A stretch of DNA of 64,000 nucleotides from Planctomycetota bacterium (GTDB lineage: Bacteria; Planctomycetota; UBA1135; GCA-002686595). Shown piece by piece: positions 18,593 through 27,572 of the stretch. Made by a program: the position numbers and the translations under genes. The notes beneath the pieces are model-generated. The model saw nothing but the letters and a program-made list of their open reading frames with translations. It was not told the DNA's origin and ran no database searches. Positions within the stretch are counted from its first letter, which is position 1; every line of letters begins with the position of its first letter. The stretch spans positions 172,517 through 236,516 of the forward strand of contig JAKLKU010000009.1 of NCBI GenBank assembly GCA_023150475.1, read 5' to 3'.

Positions 18593-18614
18593 TCCGCGCG
18601 GCCGTCCGCGAACA

Positions 18615-19025
18615 TCAGGCTCGTTGCCGGAGTCGCGCGAGTAGCCGGACGAAGCGCTCGTCGGTGCGCACGTTGCCGAGGTCTTCGTCGCGCTCGAGAT
18701 GGTCGGCGTCCTCGTAGCCGAGGGCGACCGCGTGCTCCAACGTGTCCAGTGCCTTTTCGCACTCTCCGACGAGCGCCAGCGAACAGGCGAGGTTGTAGTG
18801 GACCACCGGGTTCTGCGGGTCGAGCTCGGCGAGGCGCCGATCGAGCGCGAGCCCTTCCGTCAGGCGTCCGAGCCGCGTGTAGGCCGTTGCGAGCTCCGCC
18901 AAGGCCGCGAGGTTGTCGGGGCGATGGCGCAACGCGGTCGCGTAGAACTCCGACTCGAACGCCAGAGCCGCGTCGTCGAGCGCGACGCGCAGGGGTTCGG
19001 GCAGATGATTTCCGTCGTCGGACAC
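18615..19025 (-). CDS. Small TPR-repeat protein
   Basis: 136 residues from a GTG at 19025. Two to three TPR units are visible: ATALRHRPDNLAALAELATAYTRLG, then LAELDPQNPVVHYNLACSLALVG and LDTLEHAVALGY. It has no signal peptide or membrane helix. The ending EDEDLGNVRTDERFVRLLARL is the motif often found where TPR proteins of this kind terminate. A promoter reading TTGTCG-16-TAGAGT lies before it, facing away from the HEAT/zinc-ribbon gene. TPR proteins mediate protein contacts; the partner is unknown. Confidence 0.82.
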   Translation of the reverse strand: MSDDGNHLPEPLRVALDDAALAFESEFYATALRHRPDNLAALAELATAYTRLGRLTEGLALDRRLAELDPQNPVVHYNLACSLALVGECEKALDTLEHAVALGYEDADHLERDEDLGNVRTDERFVRLLARLRQRA

Positions 19026-19058
19026 GGCGTAGTGGGGAGTAGGAACGCGACTAGCTAG

Positions 19059-19086
19059 ACTCTAGACGCGTCCGTTCGCGCGACAA
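19059..19086 (-). promoter_or_regulatory. Promoter of the small TPR gene
   Basis: On the minus strand TTGTCG (19086-19081), a 16-base spacer and TAGAGT (19064-19059), about 35 bases before the GTG start. Confidence 0.6.
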
Positions 19087-19288
19087 AGGGCCCGAGGTCC
19101 GTCGCCGCGTGGTCTTGGCTGCGGTTCGCCGCGGCGCGTTCGCTCTCCCCGGAGGTTCCGGCCCGGCGGAACGCTTCTGCCCGCCAGCACGTCTGAAGGG
19201 TTCGGGGCCGGCGCTTCAAGATCCGCGGCCGGCGGCGCCGACGGCCTTCCGAGATTCCCCACGGCCGCCGAACGACGTCCAAGAACCG

Positions 19289-20494
19289 ATGAGCGAGCCC
19301 AACGACGCAGTCCGCATCACTCTCCATTTCTGCGCGCTCTGCAACGAGTCGATCCCGCAAGCGGACGTCGACTCCGGCCGCGCGCAGCGACGCAAGGACC
19401 GTTGGGTCTGCGTGTCGTGCGAACGTGCGATGAGCGCGTCCGCGGCGCAAACGGCGACCGCAGCCGCCGCCGGGTCGTCGGCGAGCGCGGCCGGCGCCGC
19501 AAGCTCCGACGCGCCGCACGCCGCAGCGACTTTCGGACCGGCGGCCGGACGAGAGTTCGTCGCGCCCGCGGGCGGCGGGGCGCACGCGAATCGCGGTTCG
19601 TCGAGCGGCGCGGCCGGTGTGCTGGTCGGCACGCTCGCGCTCTGCGTCGCGATCGGCGGGCTCGCTTGGTGGCGCTGGCAACGCGGCGAGGACCAACGCG
19701 CGGATGCGGCGCGGCTCGCGACGCTGGTGGAGGAGAGCCGCCGTCGCGACTCGGACGCCGAGCGCGCGCTCGGCCTCGAACGTGCCGCGCGCGAAGCGCT
19801 CGAACACGCGCTGCTCGCAGCGAAAGGCGAAGCGCGCGAAGCGGCCGATGCCGTGCGAAGCGCGGCTTCGGAAGGCACCGCGAAGCTCGCCTCGGACCTC
19901 GACGGCTTGCGCGGCACGTTGGCTTCGCTCGACGCGCGCCTCGCCGCCGCGGTTTCGAAGGCCGAGCTCGACGCGCTCGCCGGCGAAGCGCAGAGCGCGC
20001 GCGACGAACTCTCGTCGCTCGCGAAGAAACTCGTCGAGCTCGAAGAGCGACAGCTCGCCGCGCCCGCGGCGGTCGCCGTCGAGGCGCCCGCGGAACCCGA
20101 ACAGCCGACGTGGTATCCAGCGGCGCAGAAGCTGAAGAGCCCGGATTTCTCGGCGCGTTGGACGGCGGTGCAGGAACTCGGCGACAGCGGCGATCCCGCG
20201 GTCGTCGCGTACCTCGTGCCGGTGTTGCTCGGCGACTCCGACGTGTTCGTGCGGCTCGCGGCGGCGCGCGTGCTCGGCGATCTCGGTTCGCTCGAGGCGG
20301 TCGAAGCGTTGATCACGGCGCTCGGCGACGAACACTCGACCGTGCGCGAGAACGCGTACGTCTCGTTGCGCAAGCTGACCAAGAAGGACCTGCCATTCGA
20401 CGCGCAGAGCGACGACGTCGCGGAGCGACAGCGGCGCATCAAGGCGTGGCAGGATTGGTGGAAGAAGGCGCGCGAGGGCGGCTCGACGCCCTGA
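19289..20494 (+). CDS. Zinc-ribbon, coiled-coil and HEAT membrane protein
   Basis: 401 residues from ATG 19289. The order of parts is: an N-terminal zinc ribbon with two CxxC pairs (CALCNESI ... WVCVSCE, residues about 10-45); an alanine-rich segment; one transmembrane helix (GVLVGTLALCVAIGGLAWWRW, about residue 115); a long coiled coil; and C-terminal HEAT repeats (WTAVQELGDSGDPAVVAYLV, RLAAARVLGDLGSLEAVEAL, VRENAYVSLRKLTKKDLPFD). The zinc ribbon would lie in the cytoplasm and the HEAT part outside the membrane, or the reverse. No family name is evident. The start is chosen because it begins the ribbon and the upstream frame is arginine-rich. Confidence 0.72.
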   Translation: MSEPNDAVRITLHFCALCNESIPQADVDSGRAQRRKDRWVCVSCERAMSASAAQTATAAAAGSSASAAGAASSDAPHAAATFGPAAGREFVAPAGGGAHANRGSSSGAAGVLVGTLALCVAIGGLAWWRWQRGEDQRADAARLATLVEESRRRDSDAERALGLERAAREALEHALLAAKGEAREAADAVRSAASEGTAKLASDLDGLRGTLASLDARLAAAVSKAELDALAGEAQSARDELSSLAKKLVELEERQLAAPAAVAVEAPAEPEQPTWYPAAQKLKSPDFSARWTAVQELGDSGDPAVVAYLVPVLLGDSDVFVRLAAARVLGDLGSLEAVEALITALGDEHSTVRENAYVSLRKLTKKDLPFDAQSDDVAERQRRIKAWQDWWKKAREGGSTP

Positions 20495-20815
20495 GCGATC
20501 GAATGCGCTTCGCGAGCGGCGTGCAACGCACCGTCGCCTGACGTCGCGTGACGTCGCCTGACGTCGCGTGCCGGTGCGTGCCGCTCCGTGCTGCTGAGTG
20601 TGGCTCGGCGCCTCGGCGTGCCAGGGTGCGATGGGATCGTCCCTGACCAAGCCTCCCGCGCGCGGCCCGGCAGCGAGCGGGAGGCGCACGGACGGGACCG
20701 GTCCGCGCGGGCTCGCGCCGAGCGGCTGCCTTCCCGTGGCCGCGGACGATAGAGTGCGCCGGCTCGCGGCCGGACCGTGGGCACGTTCTCGGCGGTTCTT
20801 CCCTGCGGACCACCC
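20495..20815. other. Spacer between HEAT protein and icd
   Basis: 321 bases without a convincing gene. It contains the 10-base tandem array at 20531-20600. A weak promoter-like TAGAGT (20750-20755) lies 61 bases before the isocitrate dehydrogenase start; its -35 match is poor. Confidence 0.5.
20531..20600. repeat. Ten-base tandem repeat array
   Basis: Seven consecutive 10-base units, the first four close to (A/C)CGTCGC(C/G)TG and the later ones increasingly degenerate. Phase is exactly one DNA helical turn. Confidence 0.85.
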
Positions 20816-21910
20816 ATGGCGCATCCCATCACTCTCGTCCTCGGCGACGGAACCGGACCGGAGCTCGCGCGTGTCGCACGCGAAGTCCTCGACGCCACCG
20901 GCGTCGCGTTCGATTGGCGGGAGTGTGAGGCCGGCGTCGAAGCGCGTGAGCGCGAAGGCACGCCGCTGCCGCCGCGCGTGCTCGAATCGATCCGCGAGAC
21001 GAAGACGTGCCTCAAGGCGCCGGTGACCACGCCCGGCGGCTCGGCGCACCGTTCGGTCAGCGCGACGCTGCGCGCCGAGTTCGAGCTCTACGCGTGCGTC
21101 AGGCGCTTCAAGAGTTATCCCGGCGCGCGCACGCCGTTTCGCAATGTCGACCTCGTCGTGTTCCGGGAGAACCTCGAGGATCTCTACGCCGGCATCGAGT
21201 TCGAACGCGGCGGCAAGGCGACGGCGGAACTCGCGGCGACGATCGAACGACTGTCGGGGAAGAAGCTGCGCGCCGACGCGGCCGTCGCGATCAAGTCGAT
21301 CAGCACGTTCGGCTCCGACCGCATCGTGCAGGCCGCGTACGAATACGCCCGCGCCAAGGGCCGCGCGAAGCTGACCGTCGGGCACAAGTCCGACATGCAG
21401 CGGCACACCGACGGACTCTTCCTGCACACCGCGCGCAACGTCGCCGTGCGCTACCCCGACGTTCGTTTCGCGGAGCGGCTCGTCGACACGCTCTGCATGC
21501 AGCTCGTGCAACGTCCCGAGGAGTTCGACGTGCTCGTGCTGCCGAACGTCTACGGCGACTTGATCGGCGATCTGTGCGCGGGCTTGGTCGGCGGGCTCGG
21601 GCTCGCGCCCGGCATGCACGTCGGCGACTCGGGCATCGCGATCTTCGAGGCCACCCACGGATCGGCGCCGAAGTACAAGGGCCTCGACCGCGTCAATCCA
21701 TGCGCGTTGATCCTCTCGGGCGTGCTGATGCTCGAGCACTTGGGCGAGACTCGCGCGGCGGCACGGCTCGAGCGCGCGGTCGCGCGGGTGATCCGCGAAG
21801 GGCGCTTCGTCACCTACGACTTGAAGCCCGACCGCGACGACCCGACGGCGGTCGGCACGCGCGAGATGGGCCGGGCGATCGTGCGCGCGCTCGCCGAAGA
21901 GCCGCGGTGA
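20816..21910 (+). CDS. icd: Isocitrate dehydrogenase (isocitrate/isopropylmalate dehydrogenase family)
   Basis: Oxidatively decarboxylates isocitrate to 2-oxoglutarate. 364 residues from ATG 20816. Conserved signatures are TLVLGDGTGPE at the N-terminus, LYACVRRFKSYPGARTPF (substrate arginines), VVFRENLEDLYAG, HKSDMQRHTDGLFL, and FEATHGSAPKYKGLDRVNP. The length and the HTDGLFL motif resemble short NAD-dependent enzymes, while the K-Y pair after the APxxxG loop is the NADP-type pair of E. coli IDH; the cofactor is therefore not settled. Isopropylmalate dehydrogenase is less likely because the IDH-type K-x-D-M segment is present. A TCA-cycle gene, followed by mdh. Confidence 0.88.
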   Translation: MAHPITLVLGDGTGPELARVAREVLDATGVAFDWRECEAGVEAREREGTPLPPRVLESIRETKTCLKAPVTTPGGSAHRSVSATLRAEFELYACVRRFKSYPGARTPFRNVDLVVFRENLEDLYAGIEFERGGKATAELAATIERLSGKKLRADAAVAIKSISTFGSDRIVQAAYEYARAKGRAKLTVGHKSDMQRHTDGLFLHTARNVAVRYPDVRFAERLVDTLCMQLVQRPEEFDVLVLPNVYGDLIGDLCAGLVGGLGLAPGMHVGDSGIAIFEATHGSAPKYKGLDRVNPCALILSGVLMLEHLGETRAAARLERAVARVIREGRFVTYDLKPDRDDPTAVGTREMGRAIVRALAEEPR

Positions 21911-21954
21911 CGACTCCGGTGCGTCGCGCGGCGCGCGCGAGCTGCGTGCGCGGC

Positions 21955-21984
21955 TTGGCGCGGCGCGGCGGCGGCGGGTAGGCT
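21955..21984 (+). promoter_or_regulatory. Promoter of mdh
   Basis: TTGGCG (21955-21960), an 18-base spacer and TAGGCT (21979-21984), 34 bases before the mdh GTG. Confidence 0.55.
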
Positions 21985-22017
21985 CTGCGGCTCGTTTCGG
22001 CACGCTCGGAGGAACCC

Positions 22018-22968
22018 GTGGGCATCGTGAACCGCAAGATCACCATCGTCGGCGCCGGCTACGTCGGCATGACCTGCGCGCAGCTTTGCGCGCAAAAGGG
22101 CCTCGCGAGCGAAATCGTCGTCATCGACGTCAACGAAGGCCGCGCGAAGGGCATCGCGCTCGATTTGAACCAGATGGCGGCGATCGAGGGCTTCTCGTCG
22201 CGCCTCGTCGGCACCGCCGATCCGAAGGACACGCGCGGGAGCGACCTCTTCATCGTCACGGCGGGCCTGCCGCGCAAGCCGGGGATGAGCCGCTCGGACC
22301 TGCTCGAGACGAACGGCAAGATCGTCGGCGAAGTCGCGAACTACATCCGCGACTTCTCGCCCGACGCGTTCGTGATCGTCGTCACGAACCCGCTCGACAC
22401 GATGGTGCACTTGATGCGCGTGAAGACCGGCTTTCCGCCGAAGCGCGTGCTCGGCATGGCCGGAGTGCTCGACAGCGCGCGTTTCTCGTGGTTCATCGCC
22501 GAAGCGACCGGCGCGCACGTGCAGGACGTCGACGCGATGGTGCTCGGCGCGCACGGCGACTCGATGGTCCCGATGCCGCAGTTCTGCACGGTCAACGGCG
22601 TGACGCTCGGCCACTTGGTCAAGAAGGACCAGATCTCCGCGATGGCCGATCGCACCCGCAACGGCGGCGCGGAGATCGTCAACTTGCTGAAGACCGGTTC
22701 CGCGTTCTTCGCGCCGGCGGCAGCGTCGGTCGCGATGGCGCGCGCGATCCTGAACGACGAGAAGCGGCTCCTGCCGTGCGCGTGTTTCCTGAACGGCCAG
22801 TACGGCTTCGAAGGCCTCTACATGGGCGTGCCGGTGATCCTCGGCGCCGAAGGCGTCGAGAAGATCGTCGAAGTGCCGCTCGACACCGAGGCGCGCATCC
22901 AGATGCAGAAGACCGCGGGCGCGATCCAGAAGGACCTCGAGCTCCTGCGCAACCTCGCGCTGCTCTGA
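22018..22968 (+). CDS. mdh: Malate dehydrogenase
   Basis: NAD-dependent oxidation of malate to oxaloacetate in the TCA cycle; 316 residues from a GTG start at 22018 preceded by GGAGGAA. It is of the LDH-like tetrameric type common outside proteobacteria. The Rossmann motif is ITIVGAGYVGMTCA. The mobile loop GLPRKPGMSR supplies the arginine that favours malate over lactate, and VTNPLDTM is the NAD/substrate loop. The active-site histidine is in VLGAHGDSMVP. It lies 107 bases after icd with its own promoter (TTGGCG-18-TAGGCT). An array of 15-base units begins just after its stop codon. Confidence 0.95.
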   Translation: MGIVNRKITIVGAGYVGMTCAQLCAQKGLASEIVVIDVNEGRAKGIALDLNQMAAIEGFSSRLVGTADPKDTRGSDLFIVTAGLPRKPGMSRSDLLETNGKIVGEVANYIRDFSPDAFVIVVTNPLDTMVHLMRVKTGFPPKRVLGMAGVLDSARFSWFIAEATGAHVQDVDAMVLGAHGDSMVPMPQFCTVNGVTLGHLVKKDQISAMADRTRNGGAEIVNLLKTGSAFFAPAAASVAMARAILNDEKRLLPCACFLNGQYGFEGLYMGVPVILGAEGVEKIVEVPLDTEARIQMQKTAGAIQKDLELLRNLALL

Positions 22969-22973
22969 GGCGA

Positions 22974-23063
22974 CGGGCCGTGGAGCGTCGGACCCTCGAG
23001 CGTCGGATCTTGGAGCCTCGAATCTCGAAACATCCGGTCTCGGAGCATCTGGTCTCGAAGCGT
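22974..23063. repeat. Six 15-base tandem units after mdh
   Basis: Units at 22974, 22989, 23004, 23019, 23034 and 23049, each a variant of C-G-G-x-x-C/T-C-T-x-G-A-G-C-x-T. They begin six bases after the mdh stop and end a few bases before the next gene, so they fill the whole spacer. Confidence 0.85.
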
Positions 23064-23069
23064 CGGCGC

Positions 23070-23906
23070 GTGAACTCGGTGCGCGTGCGGACGAACGGCG
23101 GACTGCTGGCGACGCGCGGACGTCTGCTCGTCGCGTTCTTCGCCTGCGCGTTCGTCGCGAGCGCGTGCCGAGCGCCGCACGCCGACGCCGCTCGGACGCA
23201 CCGCGACGCTGAGGCGGCCGAGCCGGCTCCCCAGTCGCCGCCGCCCGTCGAGATCGCTTGTCCCGCGTATCCGCCGAGCGTCGATCTGCGCGCCGAGTTC
23301 GAGCGCTTCGGTTTCGTGCCGCGCGGACAAGGCCCGCGGCCGACGTGCTCGATCTTCGCAGCGACGGCGGCGTTCGAGTTCGCGCTCGCCGAACTCGGCG
23401 AACCCGTGCGGCTCTCGCCGGAGTTCGTCAACTGGGCGGCAAGTGCCGCCGTCGGCGCGCGCGGGGACGGGAACTTCTTCCACAACGCACTCGCCGGTTT
23501 CGAGCGCTTCGGCGCGAGCGCCGCGGAGCTCTGCGCCTACCGCGAAACGTTCGATCCGGCGTTCGAGCCGAGCGCCGAGGCGCTTGCCGACGCGGCGGCG
23601 CGTCGAGAGCGCACCGGCGCGCAGCTCGTCGTGCACTGGACCGTGCCGTGGGTGCCCGATCGGTTCGGGCTCGACGAGCAACAGTTCGCCGAGTTCAAAC
23701 GCGTGCTCGCGGCGGGCCATCCGATCGCCGCGGGCTCCGCGCACAGCCGGCTCCTGGTCGGCTACCGCGACGACGCTGCCGCGCCCGGCGGCGGCGTCTT
23801 CCTGGTGCTCGATTCGGCGCTCGCGAGCTACACGGAGATCGACTACGCGTTCGCGAGGGCCCAGGTCGCCGACGCCTTCTGGATCGAGCCGCGGCGCGGC
23901 GAGTGA
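23070..23906 (+). CDS. Papain-like (C1-type) cysteine peptidase lipoprotein
   Basis: About 278 residues from a GTG at 23070 (GTG 23079 and 23085 are also in frame). The N-terminus has a lipoprotein signal ending FVASAC. The mature part shows papain-family features: an oxyanion glutamine six residues before the nucleophile (GQGPRPTCSIFA, C the nucleophile), LSPEFVNWAASAA as in C1 peptidases, and a histidine in GHPIAAGSAHSRLLVGY. The residue that is Asn in the papain triad is Asp here (VLDSALASY), which could lower or change activity. Family members in bacteria are often surface or periplasmic proteases. No inhibitor or partner gene is adjacent. Confidence 0.8.
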   Translation: MNSVRVRTNGGLLATRGRLLVAFFACAFVASACRAPHADAARTHRDAEAAEPAPQSPPPVEIACPAYPPSVDLRAEFERFGFVPRGQGPRPTCSIFAATAAFEFALAELGEPVRLSPEFVNWAASAAVGARGDGNFFHNALAGFERFGASAAELCAYRETFDPAFEPSAEALADAAARRERTGAQLVVHWTVPWVPDRFGLDEQQFAEFKRVLAAGHPIAAGSAHSRLLVGYRDDAAAPGGGVFLVLDSALASYTEIDYAFARAQVADAFWIEPRRGE

Positions 23907-24048
23907 GCCTGCGATCCGAGGCGACCGTCGAGCTCGCCCACCCGGCCGAGCCGAGGCGTCGGCGCGAATTCGGGGAGTTGCGGCGAAACGACGCGCTCGC
24001 GGCGACGCTGGAGACGAAGAGCTCCTCTGGCTTCGAAAGGCACCTCTC

Positions 24049-25713
24049 ATGACTTCGACCGAATTCCGTTTCGTCCGTCGCGCGTCCGCGTGGTTCGCCG
24101 CGCTGACGCTCGGCGCCTCCGCGGCACCCGCGCAGCAGTGCACCCCCGACGCGTTCGAACCGAACGAGTCGTGCGCAGCGCTCGCGAACGTCGCGCCCGG
24201 CCTGCACGCGGGTCTGACGCTGCCGACCGGCGGCGCGGACTTCTACCGCGTCGGCGTGCCGGCAGCGCACCGGCTCGAAGCGCGCGTGACGCTCGCGCAG
24301 TCGGACCCATCGTTCTTCGGGCTCTTCCGGATCTGGCGTGACGACGGTTCGGCGGTCCCCTGCGACGCGCCCGAGGCGCAGGTCGCGTTCGAACTGCTGG
24401 AGCTCGGCAAGACGCAGTTCCTGCTCTCGTGGAGCGCGGACACGAACGCGCCGTCGTCGTTCGTCGTCAGCCTCGAGTCGGTGGTGGGTGCATGCGCGAC
24501 CTACACGCTCGACCTCGCGGTGGTGCCGGATCCGTGCGCACAACTCGCCGCCGACGCGTTCGAGCCGAACGACGCGTGTGCGACGCCGGCCGCGTTGGGA
24601 CCGGGCTCGTACCCGAACCTCACCGTCGGCGTCGGCGACCTCGACTTCTACGACGTCACCGTGCCGGGCCTCTCGCTTGCGACGCTCGACGTCGGCGGCC
24701 TCGCCGCCGGGGACGAACTCGAGGTCTTCGCGTGGTCGAGCGCCTCTTCGTGCGGCGATCCGAACCAGGCGAGCGCTGGAAACGTGATCGCTGGCCCCGC
24801 GACCGGCCGGCTGTTCCTCGCCAACTGGAACTCGACGCCTCGGAGTTTCGTCGTGCGCGTGACGCCGCGTCCGAACCAAGCGTCGCAGTCGGGATTCTGC
24901 GGCTCGTACTCGCTCGACGTCACGTCGACGTTCGATCCGTGCGGCGTGTTGACCGGCGACCCGTTCGAGCCGAACAGCGTGTGCTCGTCGGCGCCGCTGC
25001 TCACGAGCTCGGTCTCCGACCTCTCGATCGCACAAGACGTCGACCTCGAGTGGTACTCGATCGACGTGCCCGCGCACTCGACGCTGCGGCTCGTCACGGC
25101 GTCGCACCAAGCGAACGTGCAGCGGCCGACGATGCTCTTCTCCGGCTGCGCGGGCAATCCGGACTTCCTGATGTCGAGCCATCCGCTCGACTTCGGCGTC
25201 GATCCGCGGCACATCCTGGTGTGGACGAACCCGTTCGGCGCGCCGGTCTCGACGAAGTTGCTCGTGATCCGGCCGACCGGCGCGCTCTTCTGCGACGTGT
25301 ACGACATCGAACTCGAGTTCACGCTCGGCACGCCGTTCTGCAACGTGTCGCCGAACTCGACCGGTGAAGCTGCGCGGCTCTCGGCCAACGGTTCGACGAC
25401 GCCCGGCGTCGGCACGCTGACGTTGAGCGCCGGTCCGGTCCCGGCGGCGAAGAGCGGACTCGTGATCATGAGCACGAACACGAAGCCGTCGACGCCGTTC
25501 GGCAAGGGCTACCTCTGTCTCTCCGCGCCGATCGTGCGCTTCCCCGTCACGACGACGGGCGGCGGAACGCTCGTCACGACGCTCGATTGGACCGGTGCGA
25601 GCTCGTCGATCCAGCCCGGCGACACCTGGCAGTTCCAGACGTGGTTCCGCGACCCGGCGGGCGGTGGCGCGGGCTTCAACCTGAGCGAGGGGCTCTCCAT
25701 CCTCTTCCAGTAG
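24049..25713 (+). CDS. Secreted protein with three PPC-like repeats and a shared C-terminal domain
   Basis: 554 residues from ATG 24049 with a signal peptide ending AAPAQQ. Three tandem domains each begin with a cysteine, a DAFEPNxxC or DPFEPNxxC motif and a later GGADFYRV / DLDFYDV / DLEWYSI motif: the pattern of bacterial pre-peptidase C-terminal (PPC) domains. The last 130 residues begin [18 protein letters not shown], contain [11 protein letters not shown] and end with [11 protein letters not shown]...LSEGLSILF. This C-terminal block is also found on the trypsin-like protease at 61181-62734, which otherwise is unrelated. No catalytic domain is visible. It is probably an extracellular or surface protein; the C-terminal part may act in sorting or attachment (inference). 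Confidence 0.78.
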   Translation: MTSTEFRFVRRASAWFAALTLGASAAPAQQCTPDAFEPNESCAALANVAPGLHAGLTLPTGGADFYRVGVPAAHRLEARVTLAQSDPSFFGLFRIWRDDGSAVPCDAPEAQVAFELLELGKTQFLLSWSADTNAPSSFVVSLESVVGACATYTLDLAVVPDPCAQLAADAFEPNDACATPAALGPGSYPNLTVGVGDLDFYDVTVPGLSLATLDVGGLAAGDELEVFAWSSASSCGDPNQASAGNVIAGPATGRLFLANWNSTPRSFVVRVTPRPNQASQSGFCGSYSLDVTSTFDPCGVLTGDPFEPNSVCSSAPLLTSSVSDLSIAQDVDLEWYSIDVPAHSTLRLVTASHQANVQRPTMLFSGCAGNPDFLMSSHPLDFGVDPRHILVWTNPFGAPVSTKLLVIRPTGALFCDVYDIELEFTLGTPFCNVSPNSTGEAARLSANGSTTPGVGTLTLSAGPVPAAKSGLVIMSTNTKPSTPFGKGYLCLSAPIVRFPVTTTGGGTLVTTLDWTGASSSIQPGDTWQFQTWFRDPAGGGAGFNLSEGLSILFQ

Positions 25714-25818
25714 CCCGACGCGTCGGCCGCGAGTGCGCGTCGCACGCCGCGCGCGGATCCTCGAGATCGGCTCGAGATCCGCGCGCGGTGCGTTCGACAT
25801 CGGACCAAGGGTGTCCGT

Positions 25819-27447
25819 GTGGTGAACGCGAAGGTCTGGTGCTTCGTGCGCGTCGCGACTCTGGTCGCGTGCGTGTCGCTGGTGCTCGTCGGTTGCGGCG
25901 GCGGCTCGGGTGGTTCGAGCGCGAGTTCGGCGCCGAGTGCCCCGAGCGCGCCGGCCGCGCCGGTCGTCACGGCGGGGGACGGCGCGAACTCGATCCAGTG
26001 GAGCGCCGTGTCGGGCGCGACGAGCCACACGCTCTACTGGTCGACCACGTCCCCGGTCGACGTCGACACGGCCGCGAGCGTGACGTTGACGGCGAGTCCC
26101 CACGTGCACTCGGGACTCACCAACGCGGTGGTCTACTACTACGTCGTCACGGCGTCGAACGCCGCGGGCGAGAGCGAGCCGTCGAGCGAATGCCACGCGA
26201 TGCCGAGCGCCGCGTCGAGCCTCTACGACCCGAGCTGGGGCTCGATCGCGAGCGCGACGACGCGCACGCTCGACTACGACTCCGGGCTCACCGCCGTGCA
26301 GAACGGCGCGGCGCTGAAGGCGGCGATGCAATCGCTCGGCCCCGGCGAACGCCTCGAGGTCGGGTCGGGCACGTACTCGGTCAACTCGTACTTCGCGCTC
26401 GACCTCCAAGGCACCGCGCAAGCGCCGATCTTCATCGTCGCGAAGAGCGGCGAGACGCCGGTGCTCACGCGGCCCGACGCGAGTCAGAACGTCTTGAACG
26501 TCGGCGTGTCGTCGACGACCAAGTTCGTCTGTCTCCAAGGCTTCGAGGTCACCGGCGGGAGCATGGGCCTCCGGCTCTACGACGTCGAGGACTTCTGGCT
26601 CGACCGCTGTCACGTCCACCACACGGGCGAAGCCGGCGTCACGGCGAACACGGCGGACACCGAGCGCCTGCACCTCACGCGCAACGAAGTCGAGCACACG
26701 CTCGGCACCGGCGAAGGCTTCTACCTCGGCGCGAACAACGGCACCTACGTGATGAGCGACAGCGTGATCGCGTTGAACCACGTGCACGACACCGGCGGCA
26801 CGCAGGGCGACGGCATCGAGATCAAACAGGGCAGCTTCGGCAACTGGGTCGCCGAGAACGTCGTGCACGACACCAACTACCCGTGCATCCTGCTCTACGG
26901 CACCGGCGGCATGGCGTTCAACCTGGTCGAGAAGAACGTCTGCTGGAACTCCGGCGACAACGTGTTGCAGGTCCAAGGCGAAGCGGTGGTGCGCAACAAC
27001 CTGTTGATGCACGGCGCGAACGCGTTCGGCAGCCACGACCACCAAGGCCAAGTGCGCGACCTCGAGTTCGTGCACAACACGCTGATCAACGTCGGCCGCG
27101 GCGCGCAGCTCTCGAACTGGACCGGTCGGCCCGGCATGGTGTTCGCGAACAACGTCGTCTACAGCCAGAACTCGCAGTCGGTGTCGTTCTCGGGCGGTTC
27201 GACCGGCGTGACGGTCTCCGGCAACGTGTTCGTGGGTTCGGTGTCGGGCGCATCGAGCGGTTGGCTCGTCGGCAACGGCCTCGCGGACTTCACCGACGTC
27301 AGCTGGGACGCGACGCACCGCGACGCCACGCTGTCGAACGCGAGCGCGATCCTCGCGAGCGGCGACCCGACGTGGGAAGTCGCCGACGATCTCTCCGGCG
27401 CGCCGCGCACGGGGACCGTCGAAGCGGGCTGCTACGACGGTCCCTGA
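25819..27447 (+). CDS. Lipoprotein with fibronectin III domain and right-handed beta-helix
   Basis: 542 residues from a GTG at 25819 (an adjacent GTG at 25822 is equally possible) with AAGG upstream. Lipobox VLVGC near residue 22, then a serine/alanine/glycine linker. An FN3-like domain follows ([21 protein letters not shown] ... [16 protein letters not shown]). From about residue 145 to the end is a parallel beta-helix of the pectate-lyase-like type, with repeated N-x-V/I-H-D-T and N-V-V-Y/H turns ([31 protein letters not shown]). Such folds include polysaccharide lyases and adhesins; no lyase catalytic site could be assigned. No promoter is obvious. Confidence 0.8.
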   Translation: MVNAKVWCFVRVATLVACVSLVLVGCGGGSGGSSASSAPSAPSAPAAPVVTAGDGANSIQWSAVSGATSHTLYWSTTSPVDVDTAASVTLTASPHVHSGLTNAVVYYYVVTASNAAGESEPSSECHAMPSAASSLYDPSWGSIASATTRTLDYDSGLTAVQNGAALKAAMQSLGPGERLEVGSGTYSVNSYFALDLQGTAQAPIFIVAKSGETPVLTRPDASQNVLNVGVSSTTKFVCLQGFEVTGGSMGLRLYDVEDFWLDRCHVHHTGEAGVTANTADTERLHLTRNEVEHTLGTGEGFYLGANNGTYVMSDSVIALNHVHDTGGTQGDGIEIKQGSFGNWVAENVVHDTNYPCILLYGTGGMAFNLVEKNVCWNSGDNVLQVQGEAVVRNNLLMHGANAFGSHDHQGQVRDLEFVHNTLINVGRGAQLSNWTGRPGMVFANNVVYSQNSQSVSFSGGSTGVTVSGNVFVGSVSGASSGWLVGNGLADFTDVSWDATHRDATLSNASAILASGDPTWEVADDLSGAPRTGTVEAGCYDGP

Positions 27448-27487
27448 CGTCGGCCGTTCGGCGTATGCGCCGAGCGCACGCGGCGGG

Positions 27488-27515
27488 TTGTGCGCGGGCT
27501 CGAGCCCGTTATCCT
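27488..27515 (+). promoter_or_regulatory. Promoter of fumC
   Basis: TTGTGC (27488-27493), a 16-base spacer and TATCCT (27510-27515), 58 bases before the fumC ATG. Confidence 0.65.
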
Positions 27516-27572
27516 CCCGGGCTCTGCACACCGTTGCTGCGCCAAGAGAGCGCCCGAACTCGAGAGCCCGCC

